This document shows positions 48,009-57,844 of a stretch of 64,000 bases of DNA, piece after piece. Below the pieces are notes generated by a model that saw only the letters and a program-made list of their open reading frames with translations, had not been told where the DNA came from and made no database searches. Both the position numbers and the translations under genes were made by a program. How positions within the stretch are numbered: the stretch's first letter is position 1; every line of letters begins with the position of its first letter. This DNA is from Lysobacterales bacterium PRO7 (GTDB lineage Bacteria; Pseudomonadota; Gammaproteobacteria; Xanthomonadales; Rhodanobacteraceae): the NCBI GenBank assembly GCA_021404785.1, contig QWHH01000011.1:1-64000 (forward strand). Reading direction: 5' to 3'.

Positions 48009-48320
48009 TCAGTTTTGTGACTTCACCCAGTGCTCGTATTGCGCCTTGCTGATGCTGTTGGCGTGGTGCGCGATGTAGTCGAAATCGTTCAGCAGCGGCG
48101 GATAGGCGTTAGCCTCTTCGCGGGTAATCCTGCCGTTGTGGTTCGCGTCCAGCGTGGCGAAGGCTGGCGGCGGGCCGTAGTGATCGGGCGCCGGTTGGCC
48201 GGACGTCAGGGTGACGCGGGTGCCGTTGGCTTCGGTGAAATGGACGGTCTGGTCCTGGGCGTAGGCGCCGCCACTGGCGAGCAACGCGCCGGTTGCAAGC
48301 AAGGTGAGTGTGCGATTCAT
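48009..48320 (-). CDS. Small periplasmic EF-hand protein
   Basis: The 103-residue protein has a signal peptide (1-21, ending AYA) and one canonical calcium loop DANHNGRITREE, followed by a helix with a second weaker acidic helix near the C-terminus. AGGAG precedes ATG 48320. It might buffer or sense calcium in the periplasm; no function is known to me. Confidence 0.75.
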   Translation of the reverse strand: MNRTLTLLATGALLASGGAYAQDQTVHFTEANGTRVTLTSGQPAPDHYGPPPAFATLDANHNGRITREEANAYPPLLNDFDYIAHHANSISKAQYEHWVKSQN

Positions 48321-48377
48321 GGCATTCTCCTGTCGTCGTTCGCGGATACACTTCATCAATTGAAGTGAAGCGTCCGC

Positions 48378-49697
48378 ATGGGCAGACCGGAAACCCGCAA
48401 CGAAGTTCGGCTATCCGCGCAGCAGGCGCGCAATCTGCACCTGGCTGTTCAGGGTCTGCTCACGCCCGCACGCGCGCGGGCCACGCGGGCGCGCGTGCTC
48501 GCTGCGATCGCGCGCATGCGCCTGTTGCAGATCGACACGATCAATGTCGTCGCGCGCAGTCCCTACCTGGTACTGTTTTCACGCCTCGGCGCTTACGAGC
48601 CGCGCTGGCTGGACGACTTGCTCGCGCGCGGCAAAATCTTCGAATGTTGGGCGCACGAAGCCTGCTTCGTGACAATGGACGATTACGCCTTGCATCGCGG
48701 CCAGTTCGATGCGCGTTCAAAGCACTGGGCGCACCAGCGCGCGGCACGCATGCACCGCGAACATCGCGAATCGATGGACAAACTGCTTGCGCATATCCGT
48801 GACCACGGGCCGGTGAAGTCGTCGGATTTCGAGCGCAAAACGCGGGTACAACCGGGCTGGTGGGAATGGAAGGACGAAAAGCGCTGGCTCGAGGCCTGGT
48901 TTGCGCTTGGCGAAGTGATGATTGCGCGACGCGACAGTTTCCAGCGCGTTTACGATCTCACCGAGCGCGTGCTGTCACGCGCGAAAATGGATACCGTCGC
49001 ATTGTCGCCAGTGGACGGGACGAGGGAATTCACGCTTGGCGCGGTGCGTGCACTCGGTATTGCGCAGGCGCGCTGGATCGCGGATTACTTTCGCAGCGGG
49101 CGCAAGCACAAGAATGCCGACCTGGACGACTTCGTCGCCAGCGGCGAATTGATTCGTGTGCAAGTGCGCGGCTGGGAGAATCCTGGTTATGTGCATCGCG
49201 AGCATCTGCCGCTGCTGCGTCGGGCGCGGAGATCGGCCTTGCGCGCCACGCACACGACGCTGCTGTCGCCATTCGATCCGGTTGTCTGGGATCGTGAGCG
49301 TGCGCTGGGGATGTTCGATTTCGACTATCGACTGGAGTGCTACACGCCCGCGCACAAGCGCCGCTTCGGCTATTACGTGCTGCCGATCCTGCATCGCGGC
49401 AACCTGATCGGGCGGCTCGATGCCAAAGCGCATCGCGGTGACGGGTTGTTCGAGATCAAGTCGATTCACCTGCAAACCGGCGTTGTGCCGGGAGATGAAT
49501 TGATCGCAGACGTGGCCGGCGCAATCCGTGAGTGCGCCGATTGGCACGCGACACCGCGCATCATCGTGCGCAAGTCTGATCCGGCGGCATTCGCGAAACG
49601 CCTGCAAGCGGCGATCATGTCGCCTTCGCATGCGCCCCGGGCTGGTAGGTCCCGGCCTGCGAGCGGAATGGAATCGCGAGGCGATTCCAGCCGTTGA
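48378..49697 (+). CDS. Winged-helix DNA glycosylase, AlkX/YcaQ family
   Basis: The 439-residue cytoplasmic protein belongs to the HTH_42 family, whose members unhook interstrand crosslinks and alkylated bases. The catalytic QxD motif is Q51-I-D53 in RLLQIDTINVVARSP. Other landmarks are ECWAHEACF, LSPFDPVVWDRER and the C-terminal GYYVLPIL. The last 83 bases overlap the convergent AhpD-like gene, so its C-terminal tail beyond MSPSHAP may be dispensable. It starts divergently from the EF-hand gene, with 57 bases between. Confidence 0.88.
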   Translation: MGRPETRNEVRLSAQQARNLHLAVQGLLTPARARATRARVLAAIARMRLLQIDTINVVARSPYLVLFSRLGAYEPRWLDDLLARGKIFECWAHEACFVTMDDYALHRGQFDARSKHWAHQRAARMHREHRESMDKLLAHIRDHGPVKSSDFERKTRVQPGWWEWKDEKRWLEAWFALGEVMIARRDSFQRVYDLTERVLSRAKMDTVALSPVDGTREFTLGAVRALGIAQARWIADYFRSGRKHKNADLDDFVASGELIRVQVRGWENPGYVHREHLPLLRRARRSALRATHTTLLSPFDPVVWDRERALGMFDFDYRLECYTPAHKRRFGYYVLPILHRGNLIGRLDAKAHRGDGLFEIKSIHLQTGVVPGDELIADVAGAIRECADWHATPRIIVRKSDPAAFAKRLQAAIMSPSHAPRAGRSRPASGMESRGDSSR

Positions 49698-50085
49698 TCG
49701 CAATGATGGCGAGTGAAAGATCGACCAGTTCCTTGTCGCTGAAGTGCTGGCATGCCTCCGCGTACAAGGCATCGGGCACATCGTTGCCGGCGATGCGGGT
49801 CAAAGCTTCGGTCCAGGCCAACGCCGCGCGTTCGCGCGCGCTGTAGAACGGTGCTTCGCGCCAGGCATCGAGCAGATACAGGCGCTGTTCGGTTTCGCCG
49901 GCCGCGCGCGCGTCCTTGCTGTGCATGTCCAGGCAATAGGCGCAACCGTTGATCTGCGAGGCGCGCATCTTCACCAGTTCCAGCAGCGTGGGCTCGATGC
50001 CGCAAGCGTCGACGTGCGCCTGCAGCGCGCGCATGGCCTTGAAACCATCAGGCGACGCCGTGTAATAGTTCAATCGCTGTGTCAT
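49615..50085 (-). CDS. AhpD-like carboxymuconolactone decarboxylase family protein
   Basis: The 156-residue helical protein has the redox motif C48-x2-C51-x3-H55 (NGCAYCLDMHSK), typical of alkylhydroperoxidase-D-like members. It may reduce peroxides as a trimer. Its 3' end overlaps the AlkX-type gene by 83 bases. The upstream cysteine-synthase gene ends 12 bases before its start, so co-transcription is likely. Confidence 0.88.
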   Translation of the reverse strand: MTQRLNYYTASPDGFKAMRALQAHVDACGIEPTLLELVKMRASQINGCAYCLDMHSKDARAAGETEQRLYLLDAWREAPFYSARERAALAWTEALTRIAGNDVPDALYAEACQHFSDKELVDLSLAIIAINGWNRLAIPFRSQAGTYQPGAHAKAT

Positions 50086-50097
50086 GGGATTCTCGTC

Positions 50098-51048
50098 TCA
50101 GTGGAACGGCAATGGCTTGTCGTGGCCGGCGGTCGGGTGCATGAAGAAGTCGTGCAGGTATTTCTCGCCTTCGTCGTCGAGGATGGTGACGACGGTTTTC
50201 AACTCGGGATGTTGCTCGCGGATTCGGCGTGCGGCAATCATGTGCGCGCCGGAACTTGGTCCGCAAAACAGCCCGCGCGTGCGCGCGAGCTTGCGCATTT
50301 CCGCCACTGCGTCTGCGCTGGCGACGCTGGTCGTGTCGCGCACGAGGGCGCGATGGTGGGCGAAGATGCCCGGCACGAAACCGTCGGAGATGCCTTCGAT
50401 CTGGTGCAGCGCGACTTCGCCGCACAGGATCGTGCGCGATTCGGACGGTTCCATCGCGAACAGGCGCACGGCCGGGTTGGCCTTGCGAAACGCCTGGCCG
50501 ACGCCGATCAGGGTGCCGCCGGTGCCGACGCCATGGACGAAGGCATCCGGCACCCGCCCATCGGGAAGTTGCGAGAGGATTTCCGGGCCAAGCCACTCGC
50601 GGTTTTCCTCTACATTCCATTCCGATTCGAACTGGCCGGGAAAGAAGAATCCGGGCTGCCTGCCGAGCTCACGCGCGCGCTCGAGCGCGGCGTTGACGTG
50701 GAAGCTGCCGCAGAACAGCACCTCGGCGCCGAATGCGCGCGAGATCGCGACACGCTCGCTCGACAAGCCCTCCGGCATCACCACGATCATGCGGTAGCCC
50801 TTCACCGCCGCGACCATCGCGAACGCGTTGCCGGTGTTGCCGCTGGTCGCCTCGACGATGGTGTCGCCGGGCTTGAGTTGCCCGGCGGCTTCGGCGCGTT
50901 CGACGATGTGCTTGGCGATGCGCGCCTTGATCGAGCCGGAAGGATTCAGGAACTCGCACTTGGCGAAGATGCCGTCGATCTCGAGCAGCGGCGTGTCGCC
51001 GATCGCGTCGAGGATGTTGGCTGAAATGCTGGTGTAACGCGGTGGCAT
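50098..51048 (-). CDS. PLP enzyme of the cysteine synthase family
   Basis: The 316-residue enzyme makes cysteine, probably from O-acylserine and sulfide. The PLP lysine is K41 (NPSGSIKARIA) and ATSGNTGNA binds the cofactor phosphate region. GVGTGGTLIG and GPSSGAHM are further family motifs. The protein is close to CysK/CysM but the annotation could be cystathionine beta-synthase-like. If the MetX-like gene at 27696 makes O-succinylserine, this is a candidate next step, though they are 21 kb apart. Confidence 0.85.
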   Translation of the reverse strand: MPPRYTSISANILDAIGDTPLLEIDGIFAKCEFLNPSGSIKARIAKHIVERAEAAGQLKPGDTIVEATSGNTGNAFAMVAAVKGYRMIVVMPEGLSSERVAISRAFGAEVLFCGSFHVNAALERARELGRQPGFFFPGQFESEWNVEENREWLGPEILSQLPDGRVPDAFVHGVGTGGTLIGVGQAFRKANPAVRLFAMEPSESRTILCGEVALHQIEGISDGFVPGIFAHHRALVRDTTSVASADAVAEMRKLARTRGLFCGPSSGAHMIAARRIREQHPELKTVVTILDDEGEKYLHDFFMHPTAGHDKPLPFH

Positions 51049-51060
51049 CGGTTGATCCGG

Positions 51061-51384
51061 TCAGCGTTCCAGATGCGGCAACTTGTCGGGCACGCCGTCC
51101 CACTGCCTGGCGTCGGGCAATTCATCGATCTTGGCGGCGATCACCGGCCAGACCTTGGCCAGTTCCGCATTGATTCCGAGGAAGTGTTCCATCCCGGCTG
51201 GCACGTCCTGCTCGGGGAAAATCGCCTCGGCCGGGCATTCGGGCACGCACAATGTGCAGTCGATGCATTCCTCGGGGTCGATCGCGAGAAAATTCGGGCC
51301 CTCGTGGAAACAATCCACCGGGCATACTTCAACGCAATCGGTGTACTTGCACTTGATGCAGTTGTCGGTGACGACGTGAGTCAT
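51061..51384 (-). CDS. fdxA: Seven-iron ferredoxin
   Basis: The 107-residue electron carrier has a 3Fe-4S/4Fe-4S pattern: [17 protein letters not shown] near the N-terminus and [12 protein letters not shown] in the middle, with the long C-terminal tail usual for the FdxA group. It lies 12 bases upstream of the cysteine-synthase gene on the same strand. Confidence 0.93.
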   Translation of the reverse strand: MTHVVTDNCIKCKYTDCVEVCPVDCFHEGPNFLAIDPEECIDCTLCVPECPAEAIFPEQDVPAGMEHFLGINAELAKVWPVIAAKIDELPDARQWDGVPDKLPHLER

Positions 51385-51490
51385 GGCTTGCGATTACGGC
51401 AATCGACGACCGCCGATTATGCGCGTGCCGCGCGAAAATTTCCTGATGCGGGTCAAGCGCGACGGGATTCAGGTCGAGGAATGGCGGCTG

Positions 51491-51522
51491 AAACAAAAAA
51501 GCCAACCGGATTGTGGTTGGCT
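51491..51522 (-). terminator. Intrinsic terminator after tRNA-Ala
   Basis: Read on the minus strand, AGCCAACC, loop ACAATCC, GGTTGGCT is followed by a run of T with one G. It starts 14 bases after the tRNA 3' end and separates the tRNA from fdxA. Confidence 0.88.
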
Positions 51523-51535
51523 TGTTGTCTGTGAG

Positions 51536-51611
<76 letters not shown>

Positions 51612-51752
51612 ACGTTATTGCAGCCGTCCTCCTGACGGCAAAGAACAGACCAGCATCCATGCTGGACTTTCAATTGGAGCCTGGCATCCATGCCGCAACT
51701 TTGGTGGCGCATCCTGCGCCAGCCGATACCGCCGGTCCATGGCGGGCGCGCA

Positions 51753-53063
51753 TCATACCTGCTCGGGCGCATCCGATTCAAGGAATCCGCTCAATGCGGC
51801 GTAGTCGGTGGCCAGCGGCTGCGAGTGCGTGGGACGCGCGAGCAATTCGGCGAGGGCAGGCGGTACGGTGACCGGTTGCCCGATCAGCGGCTCGACGATG
51901 CCTTCGAACTTGGCTGGATGCGCGGTGGCGACGGTGCACCAGTCGCCACTGACGCCTTTTGCCCGCATGGTTTCCAGCATGCGGATTGCGGTCGCTGTAT
52001 GCGGACAGAACACTTCGCCGAAGCGCGCGTGGCGGTCACGGATCGTGGCGCGGATCGCCGCATCGTCAATCGCCTCGACGCTGAATTCGTGGCGCAGCGT
52101 ATCGGCATCCGGATACAACCAGCGCAGGCGCTCGAAGTTGCTGGGCGCACCGACATCCATGGCGTTGGCAAGAGTGGCGATGCTGTCACGAGGCCTGTAA
52201 TCATCGCCGGCGAAGAAATCGGGCAGGGTGCGATTCGCATTGGTCGCCAGCGCGATGCGACCGATGGGCAAGCCTGCGGCGCGCGCAAGCATGCCCGCGA
52301 GCGCGTTGCCGAGATTGCCGGTCGGTACCACGAAGTTCAGCGTTTCGCCGCGTGCACGATGATGCGAAAGTGCAGCCTGCGCGTAGTAGGCCATCTGCGG
52401 CAGCAGGCGACCGAGGCTGATGCTGTTGGCCGACCCCAACGGATTGCCTTCGCGCAGGCACGCATCGGACAACGCCTGCTTGACCAGGCGCTGGCAATCG
52501 TCGAATGATCCGGCTACGCGCAGCGCGTGGACATTGCCGCCGAAGCAGCCGAGCTGGTGCGCCTGGCGCGGCGAGACCCGGCCATCGGGGTACAGGATCG
52601 CGACACGGAATCCCGACAGACCGGCGAATGCCGCACCGACTGCCGCGCCGGTATCGCCGGATGTCGCGACCAGGATCGTCAGCGGCTGACTGCTCGCGCG
52701 CGGAATGCGGCGCATGCAGGCCGCGAGAAAGCGCACGCCGAAATCCTTGAATGCGGCGGTCGGTCCGTGGAAAAGTTCCAGCACGAAATCGTTCGCTGTC
52801 GCGAGCGGCTGCAGCGGCGCAGCAAACGTGCATGCTTCGGCGCAGATCGCCGGCAACTCGGATTCCAGCGCATCGCCCGCGAAAAACGGAGCGAGCAGGC
52901 GTGCGGCGATGTCGGCGAGCGATTCGCGTCCGGCGAAATCATCAGGAACGAAACGTGGCAGGGTCTGCGGCACATACAGGCCGCCGTCCGGCGCCAGGCC
53001 CGCCGCGATGGCGTCGCTCAAACTTGTCGCCCGCGTGCCGCCGCGGGTGCTGACATATTTCAT
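51753..53063 (-). CDS. thrC: Threonine synthase
   Basis: The 436-residue PLP enzyme converts phosphohomoserine to threonine. The cofactor lysine is K106 in [11 protein letters not shown], and the N-terminus MKYVSTRGG is standard. The start overlaps the thrB stop by 4 bases. Third gene of the thr operon. Confidence 0.96.
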   Translation of the reverse strand: MKYVSTRGGTRATSLSDAIAAGLAPDGGLYVPQTLPRFVPDDFAGRESLADIAARLLAPFFAGDALESELPAICAEACTFAAPLQPLATANDFVLELFHGPTAAFKDFGVRFLAACMRRIPRASSQPLTILVATSGDTGAAVGAAFAGLSGFRVAILYPDGRVSPRQAHQLGCFGGNVHALRVAGSFDDCQRLVKQALSDACLREGNPLGSANSISLGRLLPQMAYYAQAALSHHRARGETLNFVVPTGNLGNALAGMLARAAGLPIGRIALATNANRTLPDFFAGDDYRPRDSIATLANAMDVGAPSNFERLRWLYPDADTLRHEFSVEAIDDAAIRATIRDRHARFGEVFCPHTATAIRMLETMRAKGVSGDWCTVATAHPAKFEGIVEPLIGQPVTVPPALAELLARPTHSQPLATDYAALSGFLESDAPEQV

Positions 53064-53977
53064 GGGATGACTCGCGCGGCCGGCCCGTTCACCGGCGAGA
53101 CAAAACTTTCGCTTGAAAATCCGGCGGCGGCGAAAGCGGCGCGCATCGCGGGCGCAGCGATTTCAGCGGCGGCGCGCGTTTCGAACCACGCGAACACGCT
53201 GGGACCCGCGCCGGAAATGCTCGCGCCCATCGCGGCATGATCGAGCGCTGCCTGCTTGACCTGCGCGAAGCCACCTATCAGCGGCGCGCGGCGGGGTTCG
53301 ACCAGCACGTCGCGCAGTCCCGCGCGCACAAGCTCCACGTCGCCGCTTCTGCAGCCTTCGAGAAACAATGCAAAGTTCGCGCTCTGTTCGACAAAATTTC
53401 CGATTGCATATGCGCCCTTGAGCGCCTCGCGCGCGCGACGGGCTTCCAGCACCGCGTGCGGATGCACGAGTACGCTGTGCCACGCATCGGGCACGGCAAT
53501 CGGAATGATGCGCTCGGCGGTTGTCAGTGCGACGCCGCCGACCAGCATCGGGCCGACGTTGTCGCCGTGGCGACCGCCGCTGGCCACGGATTCGCCGTGC
53601 AGGGCGAACGGGTAGAGTGCGTGCACGTGCAGCGGATTTTCCAGCAACGCATTCGCGGCGACGAGCGCGGCGACACAGCTCGCGGCCGAGCCGCCCATGC
53701 CCGATCCGAACGGGATGCCCTTGTCGAGCTCGATCTCGAGGCCGAACGGCAGATCCAAGGCATTGCACAGCGCGATCAGCGCCGCGCCTGCGGTGTTGCT
53801 GGCTGCGTCCATCGGCAGATTGTCCAGGCCACGAATCGCGACGATGCGTACGACGGGTTCATCGATGCAACGAACAGTTGCACGATCGCCGGCGCCTTCG
53901 AAGGTCTGGCCGAGGATGTCGAAGCCGACGCCGAGGTTGCCGATGGAGGCGGGGGCGAAAGCGGTGGTTTGTTTCAT
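53060..53977 (-). CDS. thrB: Homoserine kinase
   Basis: The 305-residue GHMP kinase phosphorylates homoserine. The ATP motif [18 protein letters not shown] covers the phosphate loop, and [13 protein letters not shown] is the C-terminal family motif. Overlaps of 4 bases with thrA and thrC show one transcript. Confidence 0.95.
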   Translation of the reverse strand: MKQTTAFAPASIGNLGVGFDILGQTFEGAGDRATVRCIDEPVVRIVAIRGLDNLPMDAASNTAGAALIALCNALDLPFGLEIELDKGIPFGSGMGGSAASCVAALVAANALLENPLHVHALYPFALHGESVASGGRHGDNVGPMLVGGVALTTAERIIPIAVPDAWHSVLVHPHAVLEARRAREALKGAYAIGNFVEQSANFALFLEGCRSGDVELVRAGLRDVLVEPRRAPLIGGFAQVKQAALDHAAMGASISGAGPSVFAWFETRAAAEIAAPAMRAAFAAAGFSSESFVSPVNGPAARVIP

Positions 53978-56469
53978 ACCCGTGCTCCGAGTGACGCCGC
54001 CACGCGCAGCAGGTCGGCGAAAACGCCCGCCGCAGTGACTTCAGGCCCGGCGCCGGGACCTTGCACGACCAGCGGATTGTCGCAGTAGCGGCGCGTGGTG
54101 AACTGCACGACGTTGTCGGTCAGGCGCAGGTTTGCAAACGCATGCGTGCGTGGCAGTTCAACCAGGCCCACGCTGGCCACGCCGTTGCGATCGAGGCTTG
54201 CGACATAACGAAGCACCTGATTGCGAGCTTGCGCATTCGCGAAACGCGTGGCGATGGCGCGGTCGAGTTCGCCCAAGCGCGTCATGAATTCCTCGCGGCC
54301 CGCGCCTTGCAGCGATGGCGGCACGAGGTTTTCGACGGTGACGTCATTGAGCGACAACTCGCGACTGGCTTCACGCGCCAGGATCACCAGCTTGCGCGCA
54401 ACGTCGGTGCCGGAAAGATCGTCGCGCGGATCGGGTTCCGTATAACCCAGCGCGTGCGCTTCCAGGATCAGCTTCGAGAACGGCACGCTGCCATCGTAGC
54501 GATTGAACAGCCACGCCAGCGTTCCGGAGAAAATGCCTTCGACCGCATGCAGCTCGTCGCCCGTGTCGAGCAGGTCGCGCAGGGTCTGGATGATCGGCAA
54601 ACCGGCGCCGACCGTGGCCTCGTAGCGAAAGCGCGCGCCACCGGCGGCAGCGGCGGTGCGGATCGCACGATAGCGGTCGATCGATCCCGCGCCGGCCTGC
54701 TTGTTCGGCGTGATCACGTGGATGCCGGCGGCGAGCCATTCCGGATAACGTGCGGCAACATCATCGCTGCCACTGCAATCCAGGATCACCGTGTGTGGCA
54801 GGTGCGCGGCGATCAGGTGCTTGAGGAATCCGTCGATGTCGTTGTCGACGAAGTCCGCGTCGCGATCACGCCAGTTCGAGCCGAGGTCCTTTTCATCAGC
54901 GAGCAGGTATTTCGTGGACAGGATCGCGCGCAGGCGCAGGTCGAGTCCGGCGTCGTGGCGCAGGCGCGGGGCCGCAGCCGAGATCTGGTCGAGCAGTGCC
55001 GCGCCGACCTTGCCCGGGCCGATCAGGCCGACCGAAATCGTGCGCGGCGACAGCCAGAACGCGGCGTGCGCGGCGCGCAGCGCAACCGTGGCCTGTTCGC
55101 GCGCGATCGCGACCGAGATGTTGCGCTCGGACGCGCCCTGCGCGATGGCGCGGATGTTGATGCGCGAGCGCGCCAACGCGTCGAACAGGCGCGCGGCAAC
55201 GCCCGGGGTGCCGGCCATGCGATCGCCGACCGCGGCGAGCACGCTGATGTCGCGCGCGACATGCACGGCGTTGATCTGGCCGCTGGCCAGTTCGCGTGCA
55301 AACGCGCCTTCCACGGCCGCGCGCGCGCGGTCCGCTTCGGCGGCCTTGACCACGCAACTGATCGAGTGCTCGGACGAACTTTGCGAGATCATCGCCACCG
55401 ACACGCGCGCCGCGCGCAACGCCGCGAACACGCGTTCGGCGGTGCCGGGCACGCCGAGCATGCCGGTGCCTTCGACTTCGAGCAGGGCCAGGTCGTGGGC
55501 GAGGGTGATGCCCTTGACCGGGCCGCTGGCGTCGCCGCTCGCGTCGATGCGCGTGCCGGCATGTTCGGGCTTGAACGTGTTGCGGATGTGGATCGGCAAG
55601 TTGCGCGCGATCGCCGGCGCCATCGTCTGCGGATGGATGACCTTGGCGCCGAAGTAGGCGAGCTCGCAGGCCTCGTCGTAGCTCATCGCCGCCAGCGTCA
55701 CCGCTTCGGGCTCGACGCGCGGGTCGGCGCTGAGCACGCCGTCGACGTCGGTCCAGATGTGCAACTGTTCGCTGCCGGACAGGGCGGCGAAGATCGCGCC
55801 GGAAAAATCGCTGCCATTGCGACCGAGTACGGTATCGCGACCGTGTTCATCGCGCGCGACGTAGCCGGTGACGACGATGCGCTCCTGCGCGTGCTCGCGA
55901 CGCCAGGCGTCGAAACGCTGGCGGGTGGCGTCCCAGTCGACGGCGGCGCCGAGTTCTTCGTGGCGCACGATGAGCACATCGCGCGCATCGAGCAGAGCGT
56001 AGTCCGCGCCGAGCATGCGCAAGCAGGCGTGCAGGAGATGGGCGGACCAGACCTCGCCGTTACCGCTCGCCGCCTCGGCAATGCCGCGGCTGGCGCCGCG
56101 CAGTACCGCTATCGCATTGATCGTGTCGGCGAGTTCGCCGAAGCGGCCTTCGAGCCATTCGCAGGACGGGCCGGCGGCGACGCCGAGCAGGTCGCGTGCG
56201 GCGTCGATGTGGCGCCGGCGCAGCGCGTCGAACGCCTTGCGCCAATGGGCATGGCCGTGTGCCGCGGTATCGGCGCAAACCAGCAGCGCGTCGGTGACGC
56301 CGCGCATTGCCGAGACGACAACCAATTGCCGTGCCTCGGGACGCGCACGCACCAGTTCGGCGACGTGCCGGATGCACGCGGCATCGGCGAGCGAGGAACC
56401 GCCGAATTTGTGCGTCGCCGCGCTGACCGCGGCGTGCAGTGGATCGGCGGGTTTTGCGAGAGCGTTCAT
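53974..56469 (-). CDS. thrA: Bifunctional aspartokinase/homoserine dehydrogenase
   Basis: The 831-residue fusion opens the threonine branch of the aspartate pathway. The kinase domain begins THKFGGSS (K21), tandem ACT regulatory domains lie at about 325-465, and the dehydrogenase starts at about 476 with [14 protein letters not shown]. The ACT pair usually mediates threonine feedback inhibition. ATG 56469 is chosen for its GGAGG ribosome site; a frame from 56529 exists but its codons look like leader sequence. It ends with a 4-base overlap with thrB. A threonine-rich leader peptide lies upstream. Confidence 0.95.
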   Translation of the reverse strand: MNALAKPADPLHAAVSAATHKFGGSSLADAACIRHVAELVRARPEARQLVVVSAMRGVTDALLVCADTAAHGHAHWRKAFDALRRRHIDAARDLLGVAAGPSCEWLEGRFGELADTINAIAVLRGASRGIAEAASGNGEVWSAHLLHACLRMLGADYALLDARDVLIVRHEELGAAVDWDATRQRFDAWRREHAQERIVVTGYVARDEHGRDTVLGRNGSDFSGAIFAALSGSEQLHIWTDVDGVLSADPRVEPEAVTLAAMSYDEACELAYFGAKVIHPQTMAPAIARNLPIHIRNTFKPEHAGTRIDASGDASGPVKGITLAHDLALLEVEGTGMLGVPGTAERVFAALRAARVSVAMISQSSSEHSISCVVKAAEADRARAAVEGAFARELASGQINAVHVARDISVLAAVGDRMAGTPGVAARLFDALARSRINIRAIAQGASERNISVAIAREQATVALRAAHAAFWLSPRTISVGLIGPGKVGAALLDQISAAAPRLRHDAGLDLRLRAILSTKYLLADEKDLGSNWRDRDADFVDNDIDGFLKHLIAAHLPHTVILDCSGSDDVAARYPEWLAAGIHVITPNKQAGAGSIDRYRAIRTAAAAGGARFRYEATVGAGLPIIQTLRDLLDTGDELHAVEGIFSGTLAWLFNRYDGSVPFSKLILEAHALGYTEPDPRDDLSGTDVARKLVILAREASRELSLNDVTVENLVPPSLQGAGREEFMTRLGELDRAIATRFANAQARNQVLRYVASLDRNGVASVGLVELPRTHAFANLRLTDNVVQFTTRRYCDNPLVVQGPGAGPEVTAAGVFADLLRVAASLGARV

Positions 56470-56516
56470 GGAACCTCCGGTTCGGGGCTCCGCGCTGTCG
56501 AAGAATGCGTGGGTTT

Positions 56517-56543
56517 GCCCCGCATCCATCTTCGGTGCGGGGC
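56517..56543 (-). promoter_or_regulatory. Hairpin between thr leader peptide and thrA
   Basis: On the transcript, GCCCCGCA pairs with TGCGGGGC across an 11-base loop. It lies 16 bases after the leader stop and 47 before thrA. No T run follows, so a classic attenuator terminator is not shown; it could be a pause or anti-terminator half. Confidence 0.45.
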
Positions 56544-56559
56544 CGGGGATATTGTTGCT

Positions 56560-56613
56560 TTATCCGCGCACGGCCGACCGCCCCCACGTCATCGTGGTAG
56601 TGGTCGTCATCAT
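56560..56613 (-). CDS. thrL: thr operon leader peptide
   Basis: The 18-codon frame encodes MMTTTTTMTWGRSAVRG, with six Thr codons among residues 3-9 (ACG, ACC, ACT, ACC, ACG, then ACG after Met). It lies on the thrA strand, 90 bases before thrA, just as thrL does in E. coli. Ribosome stalling on threonine codons when tRNA-Thr is uncharged would change the downstream RNA structure. Unlike E. coli thrL it has no isoleucine codons. A TTGACA box at 56668-56673 (overlapping the rnd stop) may be the promoter -35. No strong ribosome site is visible. Confidence 0.75.
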   Translation of the reverse strand: MMTTTTTMTWGRSAVRG

Positions 56614-56669
56614 GGAAGTGGCGAAGTGCCGGTGCATGCAGCAAGTGGAACCGATGCGGCCGGTCTCTG

Positions 56670-57767
56670 TCAAGCGCCGCGCGCAAGGCCAGCCATCAAA
56701 GTATCGTGCAGTAGCGGCTTTCGCCAGCCTTCCAGCGCGGACGGCCAAATGCCGTCGGCGACGAGCGCCTCCAGATGCCGGCGCGGGCACAGCAGGCCGT
56801 CCGGAATATCGAGCGATTGGGCGATTGCGGCAACGGCAACGCGCAGATCGGCTACCGTGCGTCGCTGCGCTCCGGATAGCGGCGGCGGAATCGGCGCGAA
56901 ATCGAGGTCTTGCGCTGTCAACGGGGCATGCAAAACGTCCAGCAATTGCTCGCGCTGCGGGCCGCGCAGCGCGCGCAAGCCCTTGCAGCGTTCGAATAGC
57001 TCCGTGGCGTCGCGTGGTGGATGCGCGGCCAGATCGAGGATGCGCGCGTCGTCGAGGATCCACGAGCGCGGCTTGTCGATCGTGCGCGCCGTCGCCTCGC
57101 GCCAGAGCAGCACGCGGCGCAGCAAGGCCTGCGACTCGCGCGGCCACTCGGATGCACGCGGAAAGGCGCGTTGCAGCTGCGGGTCCGGACCGGCGCGGCA
57201 GACTTTTTCGACAAGGCGCCGACTGTCCTCGGCCAGCCACTCGCCGCGGCCGAGCACATCGAGTTTCTGCGCGAGCAGGGTGTGGACCTGCGCCAGATGT
57301 TCCACATCCTGCGCGGCGTATTCGAGTTGCGCGGGCGTGAGCGGGCGCCTGAGCCAATCCGAACGCGTTTCGCCCTTGGGCAAGTCCACGCCGAGCAAGG
57401 CGGCGACAAGCTTCTGGTAGCTCAGTCCCGGTCCGAGTCCGCACATTGCCGCGGCGATCTGGGTATCGAACAGGTTGGCCGGGCCATCTAGCAGTATCGT
57501 GGAAAGCGCTTCGAGGTCTTCGCTGGCGCTGTGCATCACGCACGTCGTGCGCGGATCGGCGAGGCACGCGGCAAGCGCCGCGTGCTCATGCAATGCCGGC
57601 GCATCGATGACGCCGATGCGCTCGCCGATTTCCGCCTGCACCAAGGCGAGCCTGGCATAGAACGTGTCGGTGCGCATGAATTCGGTGTCCAGGCCGATGA
57701 CGGTCGGCGCCGCTGCGGCGGGAATCCATGCGCTGAGTGCGGATTCGCTGTCTATCCAGTCAAACAC
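56670..57767 (-). CDS. rnd: Ribonuclease D
   Basis: The 365-residue 3'-5' exonuclease matures tRNA 3' ends. The DEDDy nuclease domain has GLDTEFMRTDTFY (first acidic pair), MHSASEDLE and YAAQDVEHL; an HRDC-type domain fills the C-terminal half. It lies upstream of the thr leader on the same strand and could be transcribed separately. Confidence 0.93.
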   Translation of the reverse strand: MFDWIDSESALSAWIPAAAAPTVIGLDTEFMRTDTFYARLALVQAEIGERIGVIDAPALHEHAALAACLADPRTTCVMHSASEDLEALSTILLDGPANLFDTQIAAAMCGLGPGLSYQKLVAALLGVDLPKGETRSDWLRRPLTPAQLEYAAQDVEHLAQVHTLLAQKLDVLGRGEWLAEDSRRLVEKVCRAGPDPQLQRAFPRASEWPRESQALLRRVLLWREATARTIDKPRSWILDDARILDLAAHPPRDATELFERCKGLRALRGPQREQLLDVLHAPLTAQDLDFAPIPPPLSGAQRRTVADLRVAVAAIAQSLDIPDGLLCPRRHLEALVADGIWPSALEGWRKPLLHDTLMAGLARGA

Positions 57768-57844
57768 GATTCATTCCTTGTTGCGGAAAATGCGCGATAT
57801 GGCCTAAGGTGAGCCATCGTCATCACACCTTCGCACATTCCGCA

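Noticed and set aside
51623-51639. Hairpin GCCGTC-CTCCT-GACGGC between tRNA-Ala and thrC
   Set aside because: No T run on either strand, so not accepted as a terminator; a chance palindrome is as likely.
51650-51665. Palindrome CCAGCATCCATGCTGG
   Set aside because: Short and single, near a tRNA gene with no clear promoter; no regulator suggested by context.
54061-57420. 1119-residue open frame on the plus strand opposite thrA and rnd
   Set aside because: Composition is Arg/Gly/Val-rich shadow sequence, while thrA and rnd on the minus strand show domain motifs and coupled overlaps.
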